The notes under the pieces are model-generated. The model was not told where the DNA came from. It saw nothing but the letters and a program-made list of their open reading frames with translations, and did not search any database. 64,000 bases of DNA, from the NCBI GenBank assembly GCA_947179485.1, contig OX359248.1, forward strand, positions 51,532,386 through 51,596,385. Reading direction: 5' to 3'. The stretch's first letter is position 1, and every line of letters begins with the position of its first letter. A program made the translations under genes and the position numbers. This stretch comes from Allacma fusca. Lineage: Eukaryota > Arthropoda > Collembola > Symphypleona > Sminthuridae. Shown here piece by piece: positions 43,301 through 44,866 of the stretch.

Positions 43301-44866
43301 GTGCAAATGCTAATACCTATGGAAATAATAGTGCAAATGCTAATACCTATGGAAACATTGCAAATGCTAATACATATGGAAACATTACACATGGTAATAT
43401 CCATAGAAACACTACGTATCGTCACTGAAGAAGCAAAATGGTCTACGTGCCCATCCTTTTGTACAGCACTTAGACCATTTTGCTTCTCCAGTGACGATAT
43501 GGTAATACGCATAAAAACACTGCATTTGTTAGTAGCTGTAGAAATATTACATACGCTAAAACCTACATAGGAGCCAATAGACCCCCCCCCCCGAATGCAT
43601 ACAGAAGCAATGTAACAAATGTAAAAGGGAAATGTAGTTCAGCCCAAGGAAAATAGTTTAAATTCTGTTTAGAGACTGCATGAAAAATGAAGGAAAGTGC
43701 CTAGCGCCTATAAGTTTCTACAAATGACTTGTATCCATCCGTACTTTCACTTTGATGGGCACTCGCACATTTAGGACCTGAATTGACTGTTTTCTCCAGC
43801 CTTGTACTTCCTATACATATCTAGACATATAGAATCCAGCTGGAGCCCTACATGTACATTTGCATGAGGAGGAACGTAAATGGCAGTCCAATATATATCC
43901 CAACTGAAAAGACTAGAGAAATTCTTCCCATACAAACACACAGAGGGAGAGAGAGAGAGGAAGAGGAAGAGGAAGAGAGCCATGGAAGGGAAATATCTCC
44001 CAAGCCAAACACATTCATTGCCATAAATACTCTTGAGGGATTCGTCTATAAAAAATTGAATATCTTTCGTAATCAAGTAGGAAGATGATCAAGCTAAAAA
44101 GTCTCAACTGTATGTGTCCTGGATTTTACAAGAAAAAAAAACGAATTGAGCGTAGAAAGCTAACTGCAGGCATTGGAATGGGGGGCTAACCCCTTTTCCT
44201 CCTTACTCATTATTCTTCTATTTGAATGGAATGTGGCTCTGAGTTCAAACTACATTAGGGTTTACTAAAACTAGCTTTTTAGGGAATTACCGAAGCGATC
44301 ATCCAGTTGAATCATTTAAAGCCTTAATGGGACAGTTATTAAGTTAAGTTTTTGAATAAATCAATTCCACTCTCTCATTTCTATTGATTCATCTTCAAGA
44401 TACTTCCCCAAGGACGACGTCTTTGAAAAATTGGAACCTCTAAGAGGAATGTTTATGGAGGAATATGTGAATAGTTTTTTTTTCGAGACAGGAATGGATT
44501 ATTAATCATTTGAGACAGGTTTTCAGTCTTGGGCTCTTACCATAGTTAATGGATTCGGGGATGACATTGACCTCATATACAGCTCACAGTAGACACTTGT
44601 CGGGGTAGATTTGTCTGGAAAAGATAAACAGATTTGTTTTTTTTTTGTTCACGGTGATCTACGTACTTCGGATTGAAGCTTAGGATCCTTAAAAGTTTCC
44701 CCGATCCCTATGGGTTTCTGGATATTGTAAGTAGTCATGAATTTATTGTAAGGATTATTAATAATTTCTGCTCTTACTGTAGTGATTCGTAGGGGTGGCT
44801 CTCCTGTCATAGCCCTTCTTTAGCAGTTCATCCAAAATTACTAAATCTTGTACTGTGGCGGCCCAT
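13145..44866 (-). CDS. Cys-loop ligand-gated anion channel subunit (GlyR/GluCl/HisCl/pHCl-like), 12 exons, N terminus not found
   Basis: This gene encodes one subunit of a pentameric plasma-membrane ligand-gated chloride channel. Twelve exons, each with GT..AG introns and matching phases, join to 430 residues ending in TAA. Seen in order: extracellular domain (about 1-223) with a WxPExxFPNAK-type loop A, the Cys-loop C136-X13-C150 with the FPLD core, loop B, and loop C with a second cysteine pair C195-X12-C208. M1 is about 224-245. P249-G250-R251 precede M2 (about 252-272). M3 is about 284-310, the M3-M4 loop is about 95 residues, and M4 ends at the C terminus. The Pro-Gly-Arg before M2 and the second disulfide are known marks of anion-selective, glycine-receptor-like channels. 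Sequons NKS, NET and NYS suggest glycosylation. Ligand is unknown: histamine, glutamate, protons and others are possible. The overall wording (for example [10 protein letters not shown] before M3) reminds me of pH-gated or orphan arthropod subunits, but I cannot assign an orthologue. The start codon and signal peptide lie upstream of 44866. Confidence 0.95.
13394..14029 (-). other. Intron between channel exons L and K
   Basis: 636 bases, no gene. Poly-T/A and TATA words only. Confidence 0.75.
14030..14202 (-). CDS. Channel exon K: M3 and start of the cytoplasmic loop
   Basis: Acceptor TGATTACAG, donor CCAG|GTTTGT. It encodes (A)[16 protein letters not shown], the M3 helix with the 'FVF.ALLEF..VNY' signature, then a basic and polar loop ([18 protein letters not shown]...) ending at a codon boundary with ...NTLVQ. 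Confidence 0.97.
14345..14525. repeat. GGGTAC-rich block, left end of an older transposon
   Basis: It starts near 14352 with CAGTGCTCGGCACGGGTATG, a CAGTG start that would suit a hAT-type terminus, and then has many GGGTA/TACCC words including CGGGTACGGATACGGGTACC. I did not find a matching inverted end downstream, so the element's right end is lost or too diverged. Confidence 0.55.
14526..15944. other. AT-rich interior of the older element, within intron J/K
   Basis: No recognisable coding sequence. A minus-strand frame at 14483-14893 has no known domain. An (AT)n run lies near 15426-15440. Confidence 0.45.
15945..16107. repeat. GGGTAC-rich block, middle
   Basis: Repeated CGGGTACGGGTAC, GTACCCGGTAC and GATACCCGAGTATGGGTAC words on both strands. 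Together with 14345-14525 and 17731-17795 these look like the subterminal repeats of an older DNA transposon, with about 1.4 kb of AT-rich interior at 14530-15940. Confidence 0.6.
16100..16107. repeat. hAT target-site duplication, left copy (GGTACGTG)
   Basis: It matches 17723-17730 exactly and directly abuts the left inverted terminus. Confidence 0.9.
16108..17722. mobile_element. Non-autonomous hAT-like DNA transposon (1,615 bp)
   Basis: The termini are inverted: the left end is TAGTGCTGTAATATTGTTCG and the right end, reverse-complemented, is TAGTGCTGTAATTTGTTCG. An exact 8-bp duplication GGTACGTG flanks it at 16100-16107 and 17723-17730. Eight-base duplications and short inverted ends of this kind are typical of hAT. 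Both subterminal regions are rich in AACAAAAC/GTTTTGTT words. The interior has a 39-bp tandem array and no transposase frame, so it must be mobilised in trans. Confidence 0.85.
16315..16872. repeat. 39-bp tandem array inside the hAT-like element
   Basis: TGACCTC-type starts recur at 16321, 16360, 16399, 16438, 16477, 16516, 16555, 16594, 16633, 16672, 16711, 16750 and 16789, then at 16825 (36 bp) and 16864. The unit is TGACCTCAAATTGACCT plus a GTGAGTCACAAATAGCAAC-like spacer that drifts along the array. Because 39 is a multiple of three, long repetitive frames are open on both strands; they are not genes. Confidence 0.97.
17723..17730. repeat. hAT target-site duplication, right copy (GGTACGTG)
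   Basis: It matches 16100-16107 exactly and directly abuts the right inverted terminus. Confidence 0.9.
17731..17795. repeat. GGGTAC-rich block, right part of the interrupted older element
   Basis: Right of the hAT-like insertion the sequence again carries ATACCGGGA, GGATACGGGTAC and similar words. It would be contiguous with 15945-16107 before that insertion. Confidence 0.5.
17866..17979. repeat. Imperfect hairpin, arms of about 48 bp
   Basis: Left arm 17866-17915 and right arm 17929-17979 are reverse complements with scattered mismatches. Both arms read TGGCTAAATTaTAAAAAGTA-like sequence followed by CATTTTCATTT. The loop is about 13-15 bases. The form suits a small foldback transposable element or the end of one. 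Confidence 0.75.
18078..18480 (+). pseudogene. Decayed coding stretch, probably transposon-derived
   Basis: One plus-strand frame reads with only two stop codons over about 400 bases, interrupting otherwise protein-like sequence such as [20 protein letters not shown] and [20 protein letters not shown]. Beyond about 18470 stops become frequent. The base composition is richer in CpG than the surrounding intron. I do not recognise the family. It lies directly right of the GGGTAC-rich and hAT-like material. Confidence 0.35.
19010..19480 (-). other. Unexplained 156-codon open frame in intron
   Basis: This is one of the longer open frames outside the retrotransposon. It is on the same strand as the channel gene and has a mixed, soluble-protein-like composition (for example [16 protein letters not shown]). 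No domain is recognised and no splice sites are convincing. It sits next to other transposon debris, so it may be a decayed transposon gene fragment or chance. Confidence 0.2.
19501..20654 (-). other. Intron J/K, rightmost part
   Basis: AT-rich intron sequence next to the microexon. I see no gene or repeat that I can name. Confidence 0.6.
20655..20684 (-). CDS. Channel exon J: 30-bp microexon, M2-M3 loop into M3
   Basis: Acceptor TTTCGTAG, donor ACTG|GTAAGTGG. It encodes (A)[13 protein letters not shown] is near-invariant at the start of M3 in anion channels, so the exon is needed for a working protein despite its size. Both ends carry split Ala codons. Confidence 0.95.
20777..20854 (-). CDS. 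Channel exon I: pore-lining M2
   Basis: Acceptor TTTCCATAG, donor AAAG|GTTAG. It encodes [20 protein letters not shown] and then SSYIK. Counting Arg251 as 0', the pore residues are 2'Thr, 6'Thr and 9'Leu (the conserved gate), with Lys at 14'. 'LP..SY+KAIDVW' continues into exon J. The flanking introns are only about 90-110 bases. Confidence 0.97.
20962..21055 (-). CDS. Channel exon H: M1 and ion-selectivity filter
   Basis: Acceptor TTCTGTGTAG-like (TGTAG|GTTCAG), donor TTAG|GTGAGTG. It encodes [20 protein letters not shown] followed by [11 protein letters not shown]. This is the M1 helix with the invariant Pro, the intracellular M1-M2 turn, and the Pro-Gly-Arg that sets anion selectivity. 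Its last base starts Gly255. Confidence 0.97.
21181..21239 (-). CDS. Channel exon G: end of loop C
   Basis: Acceptor TTTTCAG, donor TTTG|GTAAGG. It encodes (G)[19 protein letters not shown], the family's 'G.YS.L...F.+.R..GY+L' segment directly before M1. Cys208 closes the second disulfide with Cys195 (12 residues between), a feature of glycine-receptor-like, GluCl and HisCl subunits. It ends on a codon boundary. Confidence 0.96.
21240..22158 (-). other. Intron between channel exons G and F
   Basis: 919 bases of AT-rich intron. Short open frames near 21508-21872 have no recognisable content. Confidence 0.7.
22159..22299 (-). CDS. Channel exon F: loop B to loop C
   Basis: Acceptor TTCTCTAG, donor CTG|GTAAGTG. 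After completing Phe157 it encodes [17 protein letters not shown] and ends [12 protein letters not shown]. 'T..+L.L.W' is the conserved strand after the Cys-loop. Cys195 is the first half of the loop-C disulfide, and NET is a glycosylation sequon. The last base G joins GA of exon G to give Gly204. Confidence 0.95.
22300..23225 (-). other. Intron E/F, part left of the retrotransposon
   Basis: About 0.9 kb of intron. Two plus-strand open frames (22614-22904, 22923-23252) have no recognisable domain, and the second runs into the 5' LTR. I regard them as chance. Confidence 0.6.
23226..23229. repeat. Left target-site duplication ATTA
   Basis: ATTA immediately left of the 5' LTR matches ATTA at 34401-34404 immediately right of the 3' LTR. 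Four bases is in the usual 4-6-bp range for Ty3/gypsy integrases. Confidence 0.85.
23346..23378 (+). promoter_or_regulatory. LTR core promoter: TATA box and TCAGT initiator
   Basis: TATATAAG at 23346-23353 is followed by TCAGT at 23374-23378. Its A (23376) lies 30 bases after the start of the TATA box. TCAGT is the arthropod RNA polymerase II initiator and the spacing is standard, so transcription probably starts at 23376. The same signals repeat in the 3' LTR at 34169-34201. Confidence 0.8.
23425..23430 (+). terminator. LTR poly(A) signal (5' copy)
   Basis: AATAAA lies about 50 bases after the predicted start site, inside R. It must be bypassed in this copy and used in the 3' copy at 34248-34253, the usual LTR arrangement. 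Confidence 0.65.
23578..24293 (+). other. Retrotransposon 5' leader
   Basis: 716 bases between the 5' LTR and the gag start. It has no long frame leading into gag. A loose direct repeat (AACAAAATTgGcCGTTTTT near 23896 and AACAAAATTaGaCGTTTTT near 24124) and TTTTCAAC runs are visible. It would hold the packaging and dimerisation signals, which cannot be located by eye. Confidence 0.7.
23579..23590 (+). other. Primer-binding site
   Basis: TGGTGGAGGCCC starts one base after the 5' LTR. A TGG at this place is complementary to the CCA tail of a tRNA, the usual minus-strand primer. I do not assign which tRNA it is. Confidence 0.7.
24294..25619 (+). CDS. gag: Gag (capsid and nucleocapsid) of the LTR retrotransposon
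   Basis: Gag forms the virus-like particle and packages the RNA. I choose ATG 24294 (AACAAAATG context, [10 protein letters not shown]) over an in-frame ATG 18 codons upstream at 24240, because its context is stronger and a coiled coil begins directly after it. From this start it has 441 residues. Residues 4-55 form a charged heptad-rich coiled coil. About 85-245 resemble the Retrotrans_gag capsid family (aromatic/basic segment around [12 protein letters not shown]). C286-X2-C289-X4-H294-X4-C299 is a zinc knuckle. The tail from about 310 is strongly Asn/Gln/Arg-rich and prion-like. The frame is intact. Its last 25 bases overlap the pol ATG, and pol lies in the -1 frame. Confidence 0.93.
   Translation: MSHDDLQAEIAALKQELVDARKLKEAELDLQKTQVADLQKQIDSFEKMLPGLKLFGRSVQDRNDDNFKKLKTRISPYNGVENARDYITTLYSQRENLNLPLDYFLQVFHYFFDARSNQDVKDWFSTIQPKVRRRLDARETPENIWTYFKDSFLKQFDDVVQRRDAKDDYDLFTLKTGMDAHEFVTKLVKICYRIDPTWSSTEVVENLRRKLPGNLRKHFANEQNRSLPEFETRLKELLTIDFPDGKYTEPSSTTTTRPATEATSNKPASNKSDASAAVRINSPMTCQYCQKKGHHAGVCYRLRDGLPPIQPRNGERSTHNQQPRGNDRHNNRNFHHQRQFNQQNPRNQQQNDRLNNNPHFNNQNRPQGNQNQYNNQQNPRFQHNNNNAPRGNPNPNNQPNIRALEAAVLNLSAHLAPPTTTPQPAPARQQTQLTWFPSENA
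25595..32641 (+). CDS. pol: Pol polyprotein (PR-RT-RNaseH-IN) with a ~1,040-residue C-terminal extension
   Basis: 2,348 residues from ATG 25595; the frame is open upstream to 25445. Protease: D135-S-G-A and IIGLDFL near 210. Reverse transcriptase, about 460-650: first catalytic Asp 538 in LMDALQGF, and YVDD at 600-603. RNase H, about 745-870: D749 (TDAS), E792 (KREL), D817 (TDHQ). Integrase: zinc site H970, H977, C1007, C1010, then D1040, D1100 and E1136 (D,D-35-E). A GPY/F module lies near 1240-1310 (KGPYIISK at about 1268). All catalytic residues are present, so the enzymes look functional. Pol proteins of this group usually stop about here. This one continues in frame to 2348 with Pro/Ser/Thr-rich sequence, two Cys/His modules (1711-1724 and 1779-1794), a CPEC (1899-1902) and a basic, nuclear-signal-like stretch near 2066-2108. 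Confidence 0.96.
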   Translation: MVSFGKRIGVLTRDQHTTPNLPPDPGIYNSSHPFSLFQNFHDYQEPNNLEFQNQKLYSQSVEDSIPDIPTQHKIITQPNLIRNQSADSRSVHTYQSPLELAQEFKMLEARQQKSTDFFCSIKLINSSYHVKGSFDSGATISTISPALVQELERIAPQAIHVKTHARRALGQFVQNSVVYYNKTASLFYEVKNKYHSFDFAIVPKSSTLLIIGLDFLEYHKSYLDFGHRTYELNPASDSRSVIHTEPPDIDIPDNDYSTNTEYHSSSSQSVRRLTCYTSRPYEIPARTFEPICVKFREDYEGPAVIFPETFQIRGLSMGTPIVTVKDKCAYLLIFNPHNRKVTLPRIRNIAIYDPFDGEEVELPEPTNHNNNSPYPPIIGHINNQPYSPSLTPFTMDEINMGPAMTPQQKNLMLDKINSFRTCFARNETELGKLKYKYVTVDTGDSPPVYKAQYRVSDFEQTVMKQHTDQMLDAGIISPSTSPWNSPILLIKKPNGEHRFCIDLRWVNKTVASQNTWPLPNIPQQLDRLHGARWFILMDALQGFLQREVHPADRKKFAFTTPEGKFEFNRLPFGYMNAPAEFQSMMDDILGNLKYSLVLVYVDDVLVFATTFEELLTRLQLVLLRCQEYGLRFKISKCFFGYNSIRYLGWRIDLNGISVPEDKIAAVQKFPVPTNIKAVRCFLGLCEQFRRFIQDYGKIAKPISDLRRKDAIFEWTPACDNAFNHLKSALTNSPVLQIYNPAAEIHIHTDASAIGIGAICMQSTDDGKSLHPIEYASRSLTPEEQKYSTHKRELLAIIFAIRKFRPYIFGKRIHIKTDHQALQYLNSLKDPHGQLARWALEFADQEMVIKYQKGATMAHVDCLSRYPIRQLRYAIARSSPEDIGKEDQLIQHTVGGNISLFADKQKQDPKLLKIIQDLQENGDKSEHPHIFGKTYCLLHGLLYRIDANMSASPYKLVVPLPLRRDILKLMHDDPAAGHGGFYKTCSLIRTRYYWPRMTDDIFKYIKCCKICQRENARNKFPLGKRETIPTPTKLFDTIAMDYIGPLFKTHRGNQYALVIIDYASRYLIIVPTKTATAFNSWEILQEHVLYTHGWPRKIVTDGGTHFTGATFKASLKEHGIQHVVVMPHSPQSNGIVERSNRDIKTYVRKFLDVPSKHYIWDSLAHRAAFSHNIKVHEATRYSPYYLVHGRQPLLKADLISPVANPRIPITPEDNQDAINEALKIAAELSRKKQIQRDAAFNQKRTSYSYQIGDWVLVDSIQDGLNPRTKGPYIISKILGNSSYEVVPAYEDTNLRTRNVHQQHLRPYHQMPDGWMEDYPFLIKDPIPARDLGSSIFAQTDAPILPRPDRLITYPPVVPLDSQTSTNSSNSTTYNIITRERTDGTVQPPLIPQNTTIPPLMSLVITPPVSRSPSPDPDNYRDSDYSPPRRFRGYTNYTGPAYNTRSRRPRRTQYSHETSPRRIERRTPTPILPENNQSPVMSRAHSPTLTISSASSFTPYMPVLTRELLTPSNTQQHSSDNEVAQINSPPILRPEVTTPTRINSPEIISPTIRSSPTPEQYLSRSPFPLKTTPPRSFRISPILEKIHRTFIRHSPVRENIPANIAPVSPTFSTHSSTAEEMYGYIGSITDPTDDTHEDNLPLQDLYPQHKVPQFTTVPPFGLSSPKPLFSMSLPANSEPARMPYASEEELDTFVQNCMEMYKFPYDKIETYRCTDEDCEGYMHPHCFIYDPQNGLPRELEEPECPPEDFVEARIPRTTEWEWNLFREFIRNRPGTSTTVYCQVPRCTCLGLFHPFCHYYTEPAITEWKNSANYAIMSQIAPRMKEIKTMDTLVQEYSNVHITQSFRNINAMLGQIQLSLDKITIHPDNAQMRQHRKHAIMYTELLANHLMDKIHPEDYTTCPECLLLADSQPETRTVPEKIPTPDLFAENIIDSISALLDSPSSAESRSPRKDISRDTLDFESTLVTTTESASPSAPHNDSIPLFESPIGPAQDHEMLSPEAPEIPVQPPVSDPNPPNIPRVEEMAPESVLPPVESTPLTQSNISANFSNIKTYSAKKTPARSTPMRSRLRPRGEVRKDYKQFFETRKRQIKQPADSHLPAKQKKLKSTISEFPTDSTQPSTSATVKTTAPVKTTESKLPAKKTLPATSKPAPTVVKLKPNVTYERYQYKVKPSKTNELEMVPWPVGEALSMQFQDYSVVPPKAFPLPKVIPAKPQTLLKEIHLPPAVFSIPTPTPKPWLALQPKEHTPQKCVDEPLFTVGSSQVSPPDQPMESSSTEASPSVPPEEFMDTEATIFSPEHGEDTPEEAPRSTRRLSAQMHASLLRRQSRTFSATEPEFLTGHSSTDSDHE
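25607..25613 (+). promoter_or_regulatory. Possible -1 frameshift site at the gag-pol overlap
   Basis: In the gag frame the bases read G GAA AAC, two codons before the gag stop. The shape is like the slippery G GGA AAC but with an imperfect P-site repeat. The pol frame is open from 25445, so a -1 shift anywhere in 25445-25619 would fuse Gag and Pol. I saw no fully canonical heptamer in the overlap. Restart at the pol ATG 25595 is an alternative. Confidence 0.3.
30725..30982 (+). other. Paired Cys/His modules in the Pol extension
   Basis: Module 1, residues 1711-1724, is C-X4-C-X4-H-P-H-C. Module 2, residues 1779-1794, is C-X4-C-X6-H-P-F-C with an extra Cys between. Both are followed by an aromatic stretch (FIYD, HYYTE) and preceded by Tyr, and they are 68 residues apart, so they look like a duplication. 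The pattern suggests metal binding; I do not recognise it as a named zinc-finger family. A CPEC at 1899-1902 may belong to the same fold. Confidence 0.6.
32642..34052 (+). other. Retrotransposon 3' untranslated region with repeated CTCGCT
   Basis: 1,411 bases, strongly AT-rich, with no long frame and no env. CTCGCT occurs nine times on the plus strand: starting at 32730, 32744, 32874, 32955, 33303, 33664, 33772, 33835 and 33916. CTCGC followed by A or G occurs at 33157, 33381 and 33691. I noticed no copies on the other strand. Confidence 0.8.
34043..34052 (+). other. Polypurine tract (weak)
   Basis: AGTGTGGGGG directly abuts the 3' LTR, where the plus-strand primer of reverse transcription is made. 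It is G-rich but interrupted by two T residues, so it is a weak match to a typical tract. Confidence 0.5.
34053..34400 (+). repeat. 3' LTR (348 bp)
   Basis: It reads identical to 23230-23577. The poly(A) signal AATAAA at 34248-34253 would end the element's transcript. The TATA/initiator pair at 34169-34201 could also drive transcription rightward into the flanking intron, antisense to the channel gene. Confidence 0.97.
34401..34404. repeat. Right target-site duplication ATTA
   Basis: This is the partner of 23226-23229 and marks the precise right edge of the retrotransposon. Confidence 0.85.
34405..36120 (-). other. Intron E/F, part right of the retrotransposon
   Basis: About 1.7 kb of intron sequence. 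A GA run lies at about 35570-35584. Open frames around 35406-36050 on both strands overlap one another and have no recognisable domain; I treat them as chance. Confidence 0.55.
36121..36203 (-). CDS. Channel exon E: the Cys-loop
   Basis: Acceptor ATTTTTCAG, donor AGCT|GTAAGT. After completing Arg129 it encodes [21 protein letters not shown] and GMEVAS. The two cysteines are separated by exactly 13 residues with FPLD inside, which defines the Cys-loop superfamily. The last base T joins TC of exon F to give Phe157. This short exon is separated from exon F by a 13.8-kb intron that hosts the retrotransposon. Confidence 0.97.
36204..42381 (-). other. Intron between channel exons E and D
   Basis: About 6.2 kb with no exon I could recognise. 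It holds a (GA)n run at 40632-40652 and several poly-A/T tracts. Open frames here are short and in no family I know. Confidence 0.65.
40632..40652. repeat. GA microsatellite
   Basis: A simple dinucleotide run of about 21 bases inside intron D/E of the channel gene. Confidence 0.9.
42382..42500 (-). CDS. Channel exon D: loop A and loop E region
   Basis: Acceptor CCCTCCAG, donor TTACG|GTAGGC. It encodes [17 protein letters not shown] and then a run ending [18 protein letters not shown]. The W-x-P-[DE]-x-x-F-x-N-x-K signature is loop A of Cys-loop receptors, and 'P-x-G-x-[IV]-L-Y-x-x-R' is the hallmark strand before the Cys-loop. It ends two bases into an Arg codon completed by exon E. The short intron to exon C is 225 bases. 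Confidence 0.96.
42726..42830 (-). CDS. Channel exon C: loop D region
   Basis: Acceptor ATATTGCAG, donor GAAG|GTACC. Thirty-five whole codons beginning [17 protein letters not shown], matching the family's 'Y.+D.YLRQ.W.D.RL' strand (loop D side of the binding site), then a charged turn ending NDPNLVK. Phase 0 at both ends. Confidence 0.93.
43190..43410. repeat. Degenerate minisatellite, 24-30-bp unit
   Basis: Units built on 'aatgctaatacctatggaaa' recur. Two consecutive units carry the insert 'taatagtgca' (30-bp period, starting near 43276 and 43306), then shorter 24-bp units follow, with more diverged copies to the left. The repetition makes frames open on both strands, which should not be read as genes. 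Confidence 0.85.
43417..43499. repeat. Inverted repeat: 29-bp arms, 25-base loop, one mismatch
   Basis: The left arm 43417-43445 and right arm 43471-43499 are reverse complements except for one position (A versus G after TATCGTCACTG). Transcribed in either direction this gives an 83-nt hairpin of pre-miRNA size, though more perfectly paired than most animal pre-miRNAs. It could instead be the product of a local inverted duplication next to the minisatellite. Confidence 0.85.
44541..44614 (-). CDS. Channel exon B: first beta strand
   Basis: Acceptor TTTTCCAG, donor ATG|GTAAGAG. It encodes [17 protein letters not shown] and continues to PNPLTM, the family's 'P..V.....+S+S' first strand that leads into the conserved acidic-Y region. 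It ends on a codon boundary. The intron to exon A is only 163 bases. Confidence 0.9.
44778..44866 (-). CDS. Channel exon A: N-terminal extracellular helix
   Basis: The acceptor TTCTTCCAG precedes 44866 and the donor GTAAGAG follows 44778. It encodes [20 protein letters not shown] and then RRATPTNHY, the N-terminal helix of the ligand-binding domain, with the family's typical 'YD.R..P' ending. The first base belongs to a codon started in a missing upstream exon (two bases there). The last base A joins AC of the next exon to make Asn30 of an NKS glycosylation sequon. Confidence 0.9.

Larger units (their letters stand above)
42831..44540 (-). other. Intron between channel exons C and B, with minisatellite and hairpin
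   Basis: About 1.7 kb of intron. It contains a degenerate minisatellite at about 43190-43400, a near-perfect inverted repeat at 43417-43499, a run of C at 43580-43591, and a GA/GGAAGA tract near 43945-43979. No further exon was seen. Confidence 0.7.

Noticed and set aside
43111-43570. Repetitive open frames on both strands
   Set aside because: Produced by the minisatellite units; not genes.
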